From: Volvox africanus
Lineage: Eukaryota; Chlorophyta; Chlorophyceae; Chlamydomonadales; Volvocaceae
DNA length: 64,000 bases
Assembly (NCBI GenBank): GCA_030268105.1
Contig: BSDZ01000023.1
Coordinates: 1,984,001 to 2,048,000, forward strand
Direction of reading: 5' to 3'
The notes beneath the pieces are model-generated. The model was not told where the DNA came from and searched no databases. It saw only the letters and a list, made by a program, of their open reading frames with translations. The translations under genes were made by a program, and so were the position numbers. The stretch's first letter is position 1; each line of letters opens with the position of its first letter. This document shows positions 1 through 11,389 of the stretch, piece after piece.

Positions 1-1
1 C

Positions 2-826
2 TTTCAGGCAACCCTAGACAGGCTGTGGACAGCAGTTCGGTGGGAAAATAAAAACAAAGAGACGCTGTGGCGTTTGGTGGTCGATGGGATACCCATACCT
101 GGCAACACACATCTTTCCAGGGTGCCCATCAAACCATGTGGGTGTGGCAGCTATGGAGCTGATACTGATCAACCTTGCTCCCCACGCCTGCACCACTTCT
201 GGGAGTGCCCTATAGCCAAGGCGGTGCGAGAACAGATTGACAGACATCTGCCATTGCCGACATCAGCCACCATTGAAGGGGGCTTGACCAGGCAACAGCT
301 ATGGCTTGTCCAAGCACCTCCCGGTTGCGAGCAGGCCCCATGGGACGTGATAGCTTTGGCAGCCTTATCTTCTATGGAATATGGCAGGCACTGTCTCCGG
401 GCGGCAACAAGAGAACACAGGCCACAGTGGCCTTCTACCCACAGACGGCGGCAGCAACAACAGACCCACACAGCAGAGCAGGGACCCCGTCAACGGGCTA
501 TTACTGACTTCTTCAACCGTTCAGGGGGGTTCCCTCAAGAGGAAGAGGAAGATGCCAACACCCATCCAATCATCTCTACGACACAGCCAGCAATGGACAC
601 TCCAACACAAACAGCAACCTCACCCCTGGACCGTGCACAGGCCCGTACAGTTGCCGACTTTTGGGCACGCTTGCATTCTTTTGCAGCGTTGGGAATACCT
701 CACTATGGCTGGGATCAAGTGGGACCACAACATCCCATCCTAGCCATAGTTGGCACGCAAATGCGGTGTGCAGATCCGGTTGACATCACCAACCATGGAG
801 CAGCAAGAACAGAGCAGGGGCTTTAG
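2..826 (+). CDS. LINE ORF2 C-terminal part (zf-RVT region)
   Basis: The frame is open from the first complete codon at position 2, so this is the tail of a longer reverse-transcriptase polyprotein. The motif LWRLVVDGIPIPGNTHL is followed by CGCG and then HHFWECPIAKAV. That Cys-Cys...His...Cys layout is typical of the zf-RVT zinc finger following the RT domain in plant and algal L1-type LINEs. The rest (about 170 residues) is Gln/Arg/Thr-rich with an acidic run and ends RTVADFWARLHSFAALG... before the stop. No RT catalytic motif (YxDD) is present because it lies upstream of the window. The intact frame suggests a fairly young copy. Confidence 0.75.
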   Translation, partial: FQATLDRLWTAVRWENKNKETLWRLVVDGIPIPGNTHLSRVPIKPCGCGSYGADTDQPCSPRLHHFWECPIAKAVREQIDRHLPLPTSATIEGGLTRQQLWLVQAPPGCEQAPWDVIALAALSSMEYGRHCLRAATREHRPQWPSTHRRRQQQQTHTAEQGPRQRAITDFFNRSGGFPQEEEEDANTHPIISTTQPAMDTPTQTATSPLDRAQARTVADFWARLHSFAALGIPHYGWDQVGPQHPILAIVGTQMRCADPVDITNHGAARTEQGL

Positions 827-1490
827 GGCAGGAGTTTTGAGGAGGAGGTTCTGTGGGAGGAAAGGGGGAGAGTGAGGGAGGTAGAGACAAGGAGAGGACG
901 GTCTAGATCTTGAGGAGGGGAAGGGAGAGGGTGGAGGGTTTCGTGGCTAGAGGTTCCTGTGTCCAGGCTTCGGGGCCTTAGGGTTTTAGGGGGGGTCAGC
1001 GAGAGAGGTCTTTCCTTGTTGTGCAGTTCAGGTGTCTGCGGGGCCAGCTTTGGGTGGGGCCGGAAGGCTTTCTAGGGGGGCGCCAGTTCGGCTTGTCATC
1101 CCCCCCTCCGCCTCTTGTTGGGTTCTTCTGGCTTGGCTGTGGAAGGGTGTGCTTTCCTGCTGGTGCTTCTCCTCTGAGGGGAACTGTGTGTGTCTGCCAG
1201 GCTCCTGTCTAGTCAGTGTCGGGTTAGAGGAGAGGTTTCCCCGTCCTTTGAGCAGCTAGGTGTCCCCCGTTTTCTGTTGGGCCTTCCTGTGGTTTCTTGG
1301 TAGCCCTGAGTGCTCTGTGAGTGGCCAGGCGAGAGCCTATGAGGGCTCGCTGGCCCTAGTGAGAGGGGGAGCACGTGGCAGGACAGACAGACAAAGCCAC
1401 GTGTTCCTCCCCTGCGCTGTGGCTCGGTCCGGTCAGGACCCCCGGTGCTCGTCTTTGAAGGGCGAGTCGCCCACAGTGTAACACCCAATA

Positions 1491-1516
1491 CATACATACA
1501 TACATACATACATACA
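1491..1516 (+). repeat. (CATA)n tail of the LINE
   Basis: Uninterrupted CATA tetranucleotide run of about 26 bp, directly after the LINE 3' UTR. It marks the 3' boundary of the insertion. Confidence 0.8.
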
Positions 1517-1710
1517 ACAATCCCCCAGACGCCCCGTCTCCCACATCGCTTCAGTTAATCTCATTCCCGCACTTCGCCGCCCCTTTTTGCCCCCTCCCCC
1601 CCAACCCAGCAAGGTGATAGGCCACACCGCGTGAGGACCCTACAGCTAAGCCGGCAACCCAAAACCCCAGCAGCACCCTAGTCAAAAAGCGAACCGGAAT
1701 TCCCCCTTGC

Positions 1711-4700
1711 TCACGTTCGGCTGAGCTTCATCAGCATGTCTTGAAGCCAGCCCGCCGGAAGCTCTGCCGCCGCCATGTCTGGGATGCGGAGGTGCACCCG
1801 TGTCATGCGAACCCATGGGTCGGGACAGTACGGTGCCGACCGCGCTGCCGCCACCATGGCCTGCAGCCTGTCGATGGTAATCGGGGGCGGTTTGCTTTTG
1901 GCTGCCGACGGTGACGGTGGCGGTGACAGTGGTGGTGGCGGTGGTGGCAAAAGTGATTGTACGGACGCCGGAGGGTCGGGAAAGATAGTGTTGCCGGGCC
2001 GCACCAGCGAAGGTCTGTACTGCATTGGCGGCGACCACGCATCCGGTCCAATCGAGTTAGCCGCCGCGCCTGATGGCGGCGGAGGTGGTCGCGCGAGCTG
2101 ATCCGCCGATGTGGCCAATGTGGTCAGACGGACCCTGAGGTGCTCGCCTGCTGTGCCATCACGGTTCGCTTCCTCACTGGCAGCGGCAGTGACAGCCCCC
2201 CCTACCGCCGTAGCCACAGCTGCAGCGGCAGCGGCAGCACTGATGGCAGGTTCACTACGGGCAAAAGCATCAACCGATAGTCGTAATAGCCCCGATGGGT
2301 GTTGGTCCGGCTGTGGCTGCTGTACGGGATCCAGCCGGTACTGCTGCGGCCCAGCACACGCAGGTCGCACCGGAGCCTCTATTGACGGCAGCAAACATTG
2401 TGGCGGCACTAGCGGATGTGGCTGTAGTCCCGTGGTTTTCATTCTACACGCTTCTTCCGGGGGCAACCTAGGATGCAGCTGCAGACGTGGCTGAAGCTCC
2501 AGGGGCGGTTGTAGGAGCGCAGGTGGCAGCTGCCGAAGCTGCCGCTTCCCTCCGCAGCATCCCCAGCCTTGAGCCCCGGAGCCAGCAGGTTCTGACAGGA
2601 GCTGTTGCCCTCCCCAGCTCTTAACCCCGCCACTACCTCCCCCGCTACCGCCGCCTCTACCGCCGCCGCTACTGCTGCTCCCTTCGTCGCCATCTCCAGT
2701 TCTGCACCCGGGGCCGTCCATGCCGCATTCACCACCTGCAAGCCATGCGCGATTGTAAGACTTTAACATTGGCCACCATGCGCTGACATCGTCGTTGCTG
2801 TTACCATCCTTCCTGCCGCCGCTGTCGTCGCCGCCGCCGCTGCTGCCGCCGCCGCTTCCACCGCCGCCGCGTGCAACCAGCTGTGCTATAAGCCCCTGCT
2901 CGTCCAGCCGCTCATTTTCCTGCCGGCAGAGCAGTTGTTGCAATTTGGATGACGGGCCCCGGCGCCGCAACGGCCTCGCCGCCCCACGTGCCTCAGCCCC
3001 GACGTCCTCCCGCGCCGTTGGGGAAGGTGAGAACTTCGCCGGCGGCTCCGAGTCAAGCTGTCGCTGCAATGACGCCGCCGGTGACAGCGACGGTAGATTC
3101 CCGGACGAGCCCTGCTTTGAACTGGACAGGCTCACTGTGGCTGCCCGGAGAGAGCTCGTGGTCCATGGGGCCCAGGACCATGACGCCCACCACGACCGCG
3201 GCACTGTCCTCGGCCGCAGCATCGCTGGTGGCGGCGGACACGGTGGCATTACCAGAGCCTTCCCTTGCGAGCCTTCAATTAACGTCTGCGGCGCTCCTGA
3301 CAACGGTGACCACTTAAACCATCCCGCGGACGTCACGGGACATAACAGCCTCCGCCAAATCTGTTCCCGAAGCGCCGTGAAAGCCAGCACCGCCGCTAAC
3401 GTGATGATCTGCCGCACCCACAGACTCGGCAGATTGAACGGTACCTTGTCCACCAGGCCATGTCGCAGGAGCAGCGTCGTGATGATGCTAAGAGAGGTGG
3501 TTACGATCGCGGCTATGGAGTAGACGAACCACGGAGGCAACTGCCGGGCCGGAAGGAAGAGAGGAGCGCAGCGTGGGATGTAGGGCTGTCTTGAGTTTCG
3601 GGGTACAAATGTGGAATGGATGGGCCCTTGTTGGGGTAGTGAGGGGAGTTGCACGGCGAACAAATCGCCACCCCGGCTATTCGGGTGGCTGGGGTCCTCG
3701 CGGTGGTTAGCGAATAGATTGGCACGAGCAAATGGGTCACGACCTGAGGAGCCGATGAGCCGGTGCCTGTCGCAGCTTCATGCATGGTATAGCCCCAAGC
3801 ACACGAACAAAAGAACACACGAACATATACGCATATACAATACATATACAATACACATACATAGCCACAGGCATAGCCACAGACAGGACAAAGACAGGAA
3901 ATGCTTGTACGTACGCAATTGGGCTGCCTCTTCCCACTACTTAGTCCCTTCGCAGTCCAGAGAGCGATCGAAATACAAACACCACTCGTTGCCAACATGA
4001 GTGGCGGAGGATGAATGGTGGACGAACTGCTATCGCACGTGTCAGCCACGTATCATACACACACACACAAATACCCCGCCTCCATGTCCAGCTGGCAACG
4101 TACTCACCCCAAACAGGACCGTATACCCCAGCGCTTCGCACATCACGGGCGTGTAATGGCGTATGAAGGATGGAGGCGCTGTGTGCAATAGGGCCCAACA
4201 CAGAGGCGGCGTGAACAGGTCATTGGCCAAGTTGGCGGCGAGCCACACCAACTGGATCCGGGCTGAGAGCCGCCGCCGCAATGGTGGCAGCAGAATGGCA
4301 AATGTGAACAGCCAGGTGAGGATCACGCTCACGAAGCACCAGGCCTCCGAGGGAGATAGCACCGGCGGTTTAAGATACGCAGCGTGGGAGGCGTAGGAGC
4401 GGACGAGGAGGTAGAGGAGCTGCTGCCGAGTGGGGCTGTCAGGCGGCTGTGCCGTGCAGGGGTAATCCGGAAACTGGGAGCGGAGCCCCTTTGCCAAGTG
4501 GGCGTGGAATATGTCCGGCTCAACAACGCAGACGGCGTGGTTCAGTACGCGGGCCAGGTGGGTGTATGTGTCTGCACGGGCGGGGAAATGGAGACGGTAC
4601 GAAAGGGGATGTGTGCCGCCGCGCCACGACTGTGGAACGGACGCATGGTGCAGGTTGGCTCATGAAAAAGAGCTGATGGGTAGTTGACGTGAACGAGATC

Positions 4701-4971
4701 TATGAGACTGATGTCCCCTTGTCATTTTACTGGCGATGCGTCTCCATTCCAATTAACTATGCTTACCCGCATGGTAAACCAAACATAATGCTACCGAGAG
4801 CACCAGATAGGATGTCCCTCGTTCCTGCCTTAGCTTGGCCATGCCGTGCTGGTCCTTGCACGTGCAATTATTGAAAATGTCTGACATAACTCCCTGGTAA
4901 GTTAAAATACTGGCTACGGGCTCAGCCAGAAAGAGCACACCGCAGCCTACTCCGAACCCAAGGAAGGACGC
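1711..4971 (-). CDS. predicted six-span membrane protein with low-complexity tail
   Basis: Unrecognised. Three exons joined in frame: 4971-4767, 4571-4108 and 3540-1711; at least one 5' exon with the start codon is missing from the model. Junctions have GTAAGC/GTGAGT donors and CAG acceptors, and phases agree. Exon 1 holds two hydrophobic spans (around FLGFGVGCGVLFL and YLVLSVALCLVYH). Exon 2 holds SVILTWLFTFAILLPPL and IQLVWLAANLANDLF. The exon 2/3 junction builds a fifth (YSIAAIVTTSLSIITTLLL), and a sixth is IITLAAVLAFTAL. The remaining 500 or so residues are Pro/Ser/Gly/Ala-rich with polyglycine runs, and end MAAAELPAGWLQDMLMKLSRT. An integral membrane protein with a disordered C-terminus is inferred; no family assignment is possible. 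Confidence 0.6.
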
Positions 4972-7067
4972 CTGGAATACGTATCATTGGAACAATTGGT
5001 TATTGTAACTAAAGCGCAGCTATAAGCAGAAGTGACTAGTCGAGTCGCGTTTGGGACTAATAGTCCCCTTTGTGATGACTTTTTTCTCAGGAGATAAGTG
5101 TATATAAAACGTATTAGTGAGCGCCCAAATGGCTTCAATAATTAACGGTATTTTGCGTTCAATACGGTATTTTGCGTTCAATACGGCTTCAATAATTAAC
5201 GGTATTTTGCGTATACGGCCTGAATAGCCATATAAAGGTCGTTATTGCACAAATAATACCTCGCCTTTATATAGATGTGTCGGAAGGGTTAGAACACACA
5301 AGGCTTTCTATTGGTGTTGATTGGGCTCTTGTCGGTGAGCATCTGAAGAGCGTCAAAATAGACAATTACTCTTAGTCTTAACACACAGGCATGTTCTAGC
5401 TAGCCTGTTGATCCGCTGTGGGCGACATTTTTTCCAGCCCAGACAACGGTCGCTATCCTGAGCACAAACACCAAGTTTACATAGAAGTACCGCATAGCAA
5501 CACATGTATGTATTACTATGTATGTAATGTATTGGAGGAGATGAAAAATATTATGTTCCATTGAATACTGATTTGTGATATCAACCAAAGTGATTTCTTC
5601 AAATCCGCGAGAGTTGCTTTCCGAGCGGTTTAAGAGACATTTTGATAATCCTTTTGTATTTTTCCTGGCCCCAACTTTGCTAAAGAAGTAGCATTGGGAG
5701 CATTTAGTTGCGCGACAGTTTCTTCTCCTGATCTTAGCCCTTGCAAATACCTTAGCTCAAAAACTATCAACACCGAGTTTTTAAATTTTTGCCACAGGAG
5801 ATCTTTATTATAACTATCGTGATGGTGTAGTTGTTTGATTGGGCCACCCTCTGGACTGCTCTTGTCGGTATTCATCCCCCTGGGCTCCCATTTGCATGGC
5901 AGGCCCCATTTTGCACGCTGCGCACGAATTAAACAGAGCCCCAATGTCCAATACTCTCCATAATTATATTATGGCCCAGTTGGGCCGTTAATCGAGATCG
6001 TATTGGGCGGAAGACTTTCCAGGGCAGACATCCGTATGCAATTCCGAGCGGCCGCAGCAAGTTTACCACAGTAGTACCGCATACCAACGTATGTCTCGTC
6101 ACTATGATGATGCCATCGTTCAATTGGGCCACCCACTGGTAAGTATTTTCTTGCGTTGCGGGTGACACCCAAGGCCCTTGACGGGCTAGGACGCTCATAG
6201 GACCGCAGGATCGAGCGGATCAAAAAGAAAACTATATATTTAGATTGCGGAAAGAGTCAAATCAAAAAAGGAAACAACCAAAGATAAGAACAAGATTGTA
6301 AGTTAAGTCTTGCCCACATTGGAACGCCTTCAATAGGATTATTCGGGCGACACCGACTTGGTCTTGACATAGCTTAAAGCATGGTAGACGTCTGTCCCAT
6401 CCCTAACCCATCCCTAAACCGGCACGCACTCAGCAAAAGCGGGACATTCCACCTTCCCTGTCTGTCAGCGCAAAGCTGCTGATAAGATGTTGTACCCAGT
6501 TTTGGTCCGTTTTAGATTATAGGACCAAAGAGGGTTAAGCTGGAAATGGGCGTGGTGACCGTACCGTGGGCACCGTACCCTGGGGACATGCGGTACAAAA
6601 GCTGTACATGGTCGTCGCAGTCCTGCTGGACCCGACGCCATGACTGAGCGCCAATAAAATGGAAACTCGTAAATTAGACAAATGCTAGGAACTGTAGCTG
6701 GGTAAACATGGTTCAGAACTGCAGATGAGTTGTGCGCATGTTTGTGCAATACCCAACCAAAACGCCTCATTGCAAGAATACATTAGAGGAGATATAATGG
6801 CAACAAAGAAAGATTTAAGGTGTAGTGAATCCGCATGTTGTGCACTGCAACATTACCAACCATTGTAACGACAGGGTACCGTCAAACGTACTTTGGTAAC
6901 AGCTTCCGTGAGCCTTTGCGTCTGAGGAGCAGAAATGTTTAGGAGCCCGGTGGGTGAGTGAGAGGATAGAGATTTTAGGCCTGTCCGGTCATCCTACAAA
7001 GTGTTAGTGGGAGCCTTCACAATCTGCTGTATATCACCTAGGCATCGCTGTAAACACTGCATGTGGT
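4972..7067. other. AT-rich spacer, no gene recognised
   Basis: More AT-rich than its surroundings, with only short frames on either strand. It should contain the missing 5' exon and promoter of the membrane-protein gene. Two passages around 5430-5515 and 6010-6110 are loosely similar (CAAGTTTAC..., AGTACCGCATA.CAAC..., then CACTATG/TACTATG). This suggests old repeated DNA, but I could not define an element. Confidence 0.4.
5131..5212 (+). repeat. nested tandem/direct repeat
   Basis: A 28-bp sequence beginning GGCTTCAATAATTAACGG occurs identically at 5131-5158 and 5185-5212. Between and overlapping these, a 19-bp unit (CGGTATTTTGCGTTCAATA) is repeated head to tail at 5146-5164 and 5165-5183. 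The pattern looks like replication slippage or unequal exchange. Confidence 0.85.
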
Positions 7068-8190
7068 TTGTTTGCGGTGCCAGCAGAAAAGCTCAGGAAG
7101 CTGCGGAGGCTAGCAGTTGGATTGCAAGTCACAGCTAAGAAGAACCGCCGTTTGGTTTATAAGTGTGAGCTAGCTAGGTTTTGTGGTTTTGCGCAGAGTG
7201 TTAAGCTGGCCTCTATTCCAGCTCCCCTCTTCCTGCACAATTTGTATGATGATATCATCATACCAGTGGGGTGTTTGGGTTGCATTTGCCTTCACGGGCC
7301 TCTCTTCGGGATCTAGATCTGGTGGGCGGATATCCCAGCCCAGCAATGTTCCGCTGCTATCCATCTGGGCCCAGCTGCGGTGGACTTGTCTGTTGATCCA
7401 CCCGCCATTCATGGGGTGCAGTGTTGCATGGTCGGATTGCGGGGGTGTACTGTTCAGCAGAGGATTACTTTGCGCACATCAACTGGAGGGAGTTGAGCGC
7501 GGTCCGCCCTGCTTGGGAGTCGTTCCTGTCGCATGTGCATCAGCGTGTGGTGCTTACTAAGGAAGATAATACTTGCACACAAGCAGTCTTAGGTCGTCTC
7601 TCATCTAGGTCTTCCCAAACGCACGAGGAGTTGAAGTGTTTGTGGAATTCCTTGCAGGAGCATAGCATAGTTCTACAGGTTGAGTGTGTGGCTAGTGAGG
7701 ATAATGAAGCAGACACAGCCTCGTGTTGGGTTGATCGGGATGATATCGTTTGCATCCGCAGTTCTTCCGTTCGATTGAGAGCCAGTTTGGGTCACATGAT
7801 GTGGACTTGTTCGCCACTCAGGTCAATCCGCACGCGCCTTGCTTCTTCTTGCGTCATCATTGCGATCCACCGTGACACCAGGTTCATCAGGGGTAAATGC
7901 CCTGTTGCAGCCTTGGGCTGGGAGAAATCCTTACGATTGCCCGCATGTGGATTCTGACTTCATGTTGGCGGTGGTGCAGAAGGTGCGCGAGGAGCAGGCA
8001 TGTGTTACTCTGGTGGTCCCTTACTGGACAGCTCAACCATGGTGGCCGCACCTCATGGAGTTGGCAGTGGACGGTGTTTTCATCCCGTCCAGCACGGAGC
8101 TATTCGCTCCAGGGTTGGGGGGCTCGAACGCCTTCCTGCCCCCACATCCGAGCTGGCAGGTCGTAGTGGTCCGAATTAAGTGGTAGACTG
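7068..8190 (+). mobile_element. decayed DIRS-type retrotransposon (Kangaroo-like) RT/RNase H fragment
   Basis: Three plus-strand segments in different frames give consecutive parts of a DIRS-type pol. About 7080-7250: EKLRKLRRLAVGLQV then ELARFCGFAQSVKLA and LFLHNLYDD, matching the end of the RT region, where DIRS elements have a 'G..QS..LA...LFLR.LYD' signature. About 7460-7740: HINWRELSAV, LTKEDNT and SEDNEADTAS, the pattern of a DIRS/Gypsy RNase H. About 7755-8190: SIESQFGSHDVDLFATQ, NPYDCPHVDSDF and TLVVPYWTAQPWWPHLMEL, the module usually following RNase H. Frame changes between segments show it is not functional. Kangaroo is the known DIRS-like element of Volvox; assignment to that family is inference. 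Confidence 0.75.
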
Positions 8191-8890
8191 GGCCTGCTCC
8201 CGAGGGACCCGCCCGGATATGGCCTGAACCTTGGTTCCGTTGGAGCTCCACCTGTGGTCTCAGATCTTCTGGTTGCGTGAAACAGGGTACATTAGCGTGT
8301 GATGCCAGGATGTGAGTTCCCCCTAAGCCTCATGTGAGAGACAATGTTTTGTTGGTAGCCCTCTGTAAGGGCTGCCAGCATCTCTTTGGCGCCCTCCTCG
8401 GCGCCGGTGCTGGCTTTCAGTGCGGAGAGTGCTTGGTGTCCTTTTAGTGTGCAGTACTTCAACCGCTGAGAGGCCAGGTTTCTTTTCCTTGGATATTCGT
8501 CCGTGAGCAACAACTAATGCGGACTTGCGTTAGGAAGCCGGGTTAGTTGGGCGTAAGGCCCTGGGTGAGGCAGTTGGCACTGACGCATTCTGATGGCGCT
8601 GTGCGTCTAACGCTGACTGTGTCTGACTTAGGGACCTGGGGACGGCTTTCATGCGACCATGCCGTACATGTTCGCAGTCCCAGCATGTTGATAGTCCGTC
8701 GTAGCTCGACGACAGAATATAATAATCGGGCCCCGGGGAAAACAAATGCGGTCAGAGCCTGCGTCTTTATTTAGTTTTTGTTGCGTGGGAAAAGTGCCGA
8801 CAGTTAGTGGGCTAAAGTGTGTATGGAGCTCCGACCAGAATCGAAGTGGCGGGTCAGTGAGGTCGCGACCGCGGCTGCCAGCGCCTTGGG

Positions 8891-9022
8891 GTATTATCTT
8901 TTTTTTTTAGGTTCGCTCAACGATTGCAGTTTATTGTCTTAGGTTTAGGTAGTTTACTTAGCAATACCTGTATGTCGTATTTTCACCTCCACGAACCTTG
9001 TAGTAAGGCCTTTGGGATTCTT
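8891..9022 (+). repeat. dispersed repeat, copy A
   Basis: About 130 bp closely resembling 26637-26772. Shared stretches include TTATTGTCTTAGGTTTAG, AGTTTACTTAGCAATAC and GTCGTATTTTCACCTCCAC, followed by TTGTAGTAAGGCC versus TTGTGGTGTAAGCCC and GGGATT. Copy A lies about 700 bp downstream of the DIRS-type coding fragment, so it may be that element's 3' terminal region. Confidence 0.75.
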
Positions 9023-11028
9023 GAGAACTCCAAAACCTCGAGAGGCCATCGGCGGCAGCTGCTGCTGCGTTCCATTTGCCCTCCATTAGTGCACCCTGCT
9101 GTGGGTCTCCCGGTGCCGATGCAGATGCTGATGCTGCCCACCTTGCACATCCAGGGGATGGGCTGTACCTTGCCCACCGCGGACTTCGTAAGGGACGAGT
9201 TGCCCCTGAATCACGCTGTTGTTGCAAATATACACGTGCTTCTTTGTCTGTGTTTTGTTAAGCTGTCGGTCAGTGGCACCCCGTGGTGTAGCAGGTGAGG
9301 TTGTATGGATATTACGGACCACTTGCGCTGAGATGAGCAGAGCCATGTACGTCAGCGACAAGCGAATGCCGCCGTCAGGCCTTGACCTACCGGGACCTGT
9401 GTCATGTGACAACGCGGACGTTCCCCGTTGGTGTCTTCCACCTTGCCTCGCATTATTAGGATGTCGCTGCGGTTTGTTCCGCAGCGCCCAGAGGCGGTTT
9501 TGTCCGCCTGCAACTCCCCTATTGCGGCGCTTTGCATACAGCAGGGCGTGTGTGCTTCGGACCGGCACTGTGGGTTACATGCATATCCATATAGATCCTG
9601 CGCAGGTATCCCGTCTCCTGCGCTTCTGACCAGAGGTCACGTAATTCAGCCGGAATATCTGCACACACACACACACGCACACAATATCAAAATGCAAGTA
9701 GGCGCGGGCACACAACCAGGGGCATGTACTAACTTATGGATTCCAACAATCCAGCTTTACGACACCCACACACACCCACACATACACATGTCCCCTTACC
9801 CGGTTTTCTTTCCAAATCTCACCTCCAACGGCCTGGGTCTAACGCCAGATCTGGTTCAGCCTTCGGAAACCCAGCAACCCAACCGATAACAGACGGCCAC
9901 CGTCTGTCATGACAATTCGTTTGCACATGAGTCTCCACATCTGCACGGCAACACTGCCACACATACAAACTCGTGGGCTCGTGAGCTCGTGGGCCCATGT
10001 CACTGGGTCCGTCGATTTCCACTTCTTGAGCCCCCAAACGCCGCACAACCCAAACCCAGACAAAGAGACGTGCAGGCTTTAGACATGTTTTTTTTCCGAA
10101 AGGGTACGTGGAGAAATGGGTGCTGATGTGCGGCAAGATGGCCATCCACGTGCCACTTTTTACGGTATAGCTTTTTCTTCAGCTGTCGCTGTCGCCCATG
10201 ATGCCAAAGAACATCCCTTATTTGAGTGAGTTGAGTAAGACGTCCCCCCGTTGCGTGGACCGTCCAGCTGCCCCGGCCCCTCATACCCTTCCCTGTATCA
10301 TTCCCCAGGTGGTTGGCTCCTGAGCGAGCTGTGGTCTTGCCACGGTGGCCACTGGTCTCACGGGCGCCCCCGACAAATGCATTTCCACGATGTTCGTACG
10401 CATGTCTGTATGTATGTCCCCTGCAGCATATGACGAGTTGGAAAACACACACACAATAGGCTTTCTCGCCAGTTTGGCACCTCACTAGCAAATCCGCAAA
10501 AGTAGAATGGACAGTCCCAAGCCCCCGGCTACCCGGCTGTAATCGTACGCCAGATTACTGCACCGACGTCACAGTAAGGCAACCACGGCAACCACGGCAC
10601 GGGTCCCCACCCGGCAGGCGCCCTAACCACCAGGCACGCCACGGGGTGGTGGATGGATGGCGAACCCATTAGATCTTGGATGTATGATGTGGGGCCTGAA
10701 GGGGAAGGGATGATGGCCAAGCACGAACCACTCAACCCTCACCATCAATGCGCATAGCTACACCATCAGACAGATATCCCCAGAACTCTTCCTGTGGCCG
10801 CAACGGAAACACTGCCCTCTGCCGTACGAGCCAATCCAATCCAAGTTGGGCGCCCAAACGTGCGCATTGGGGCGGTCCAAGTCCCGAAACACATCCACAT
10901 CTACACACGTACACATATACACACACATACGGCAGGGCGCTAAACGACCACCCAACGCCCGTCATAATGTACAAATACGTACGGCAGGTAGCATGTACCA
11001 CAACCGCTTCCGTAGCCTTGCTGGATTC
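9023..11028. other. microsatellite-rich DNA, no confident gene
   Basis: Contains several (CA)n/(ACAC)n tracts (about 9660-9680, 9765-9790, 10895-10930) and short overlapping frames on both strands, none with clear splice support or a recognised domain. The part just below 11029 is expected to be 3' untranslated sequence of the adjacent minus-strand gene. Confidence 0.35.
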
Positions 11029-11389
11029 TCAAGCCTCAGGTGTTCCCAACAGCTCAATTCTCCCATCATCAGAGAGGCGAGTGGCGAGAAGTATTCTGCA
11101 TGACCCGTCAACACAAGCTTCGCTCCGCAGTATCCGACAACGAGATAGCAGTGGCGGCAGCAGTGGCGGCAGCAGTGGCGATGGCAGCTTGAGGAATTAT
11201 GAAAGGTGCGCAAGAGATTGCGCCGAGCTTTCTGGTGGACAGTTCCACTCACTCCGCCACAGCTTGCATATTTCCCAAACTCCGCGAGACCCACGGGTCG
11301 TTCTGGATGATGTCTGCATCATTCATGGACAAGTCTCCAAAGAGGATCATCTTTCCCGACGCTACGTGCTTCCGGCAGTGCCCATTCCC
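11029..11389 (-). CDS. unidentified gene, last two exons
   Basis: Two exons join in frame: 11389-11253 ends ...GNMQAVA plus two bases at a GTGAGT donor. 11095-11029 begins after a TGCAG acceptor and reads ILLATRLSDDGRIELLGTPEA then TGA. The first contains KMILFGDLSMNDADIIQ and NDPWVSRSLGNMQ, with balanced amino-acid composition unlike surrounding chance frames. The 5' edge of the upper exon (acceptor GGTTAG) is tentative. The protein is not recognised. Further minus-strand candidate exons lie upstream (see the next region), but I could not chain them. Confidence 0.45.

Larger units (their letters stand above)
1..1516 (+). mobile_element. 3' end of an L1-like LINE retrotransposon
   Basis: The left edge of the window lies inside the last coding part of a non-LTR retrotransposon. 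Seen: an open frame with a zinc-knuckle-like C-terminus, about 660 bp of G-rich 3' untranslated sequence, a TGTAA motif near 1478, and a terminal (CATA)n run. The simple-repeat tail on the coding strand is the expected 3' end of a target-primed LINE. The 5' part and the left target-site duplication lie outside the window, so length and insertion site cannot be judged. The element points toward the 3' end of the minus-strand membrane-protein gene and stops about 195 bp short of its stop codon. Confidence 0.8.
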
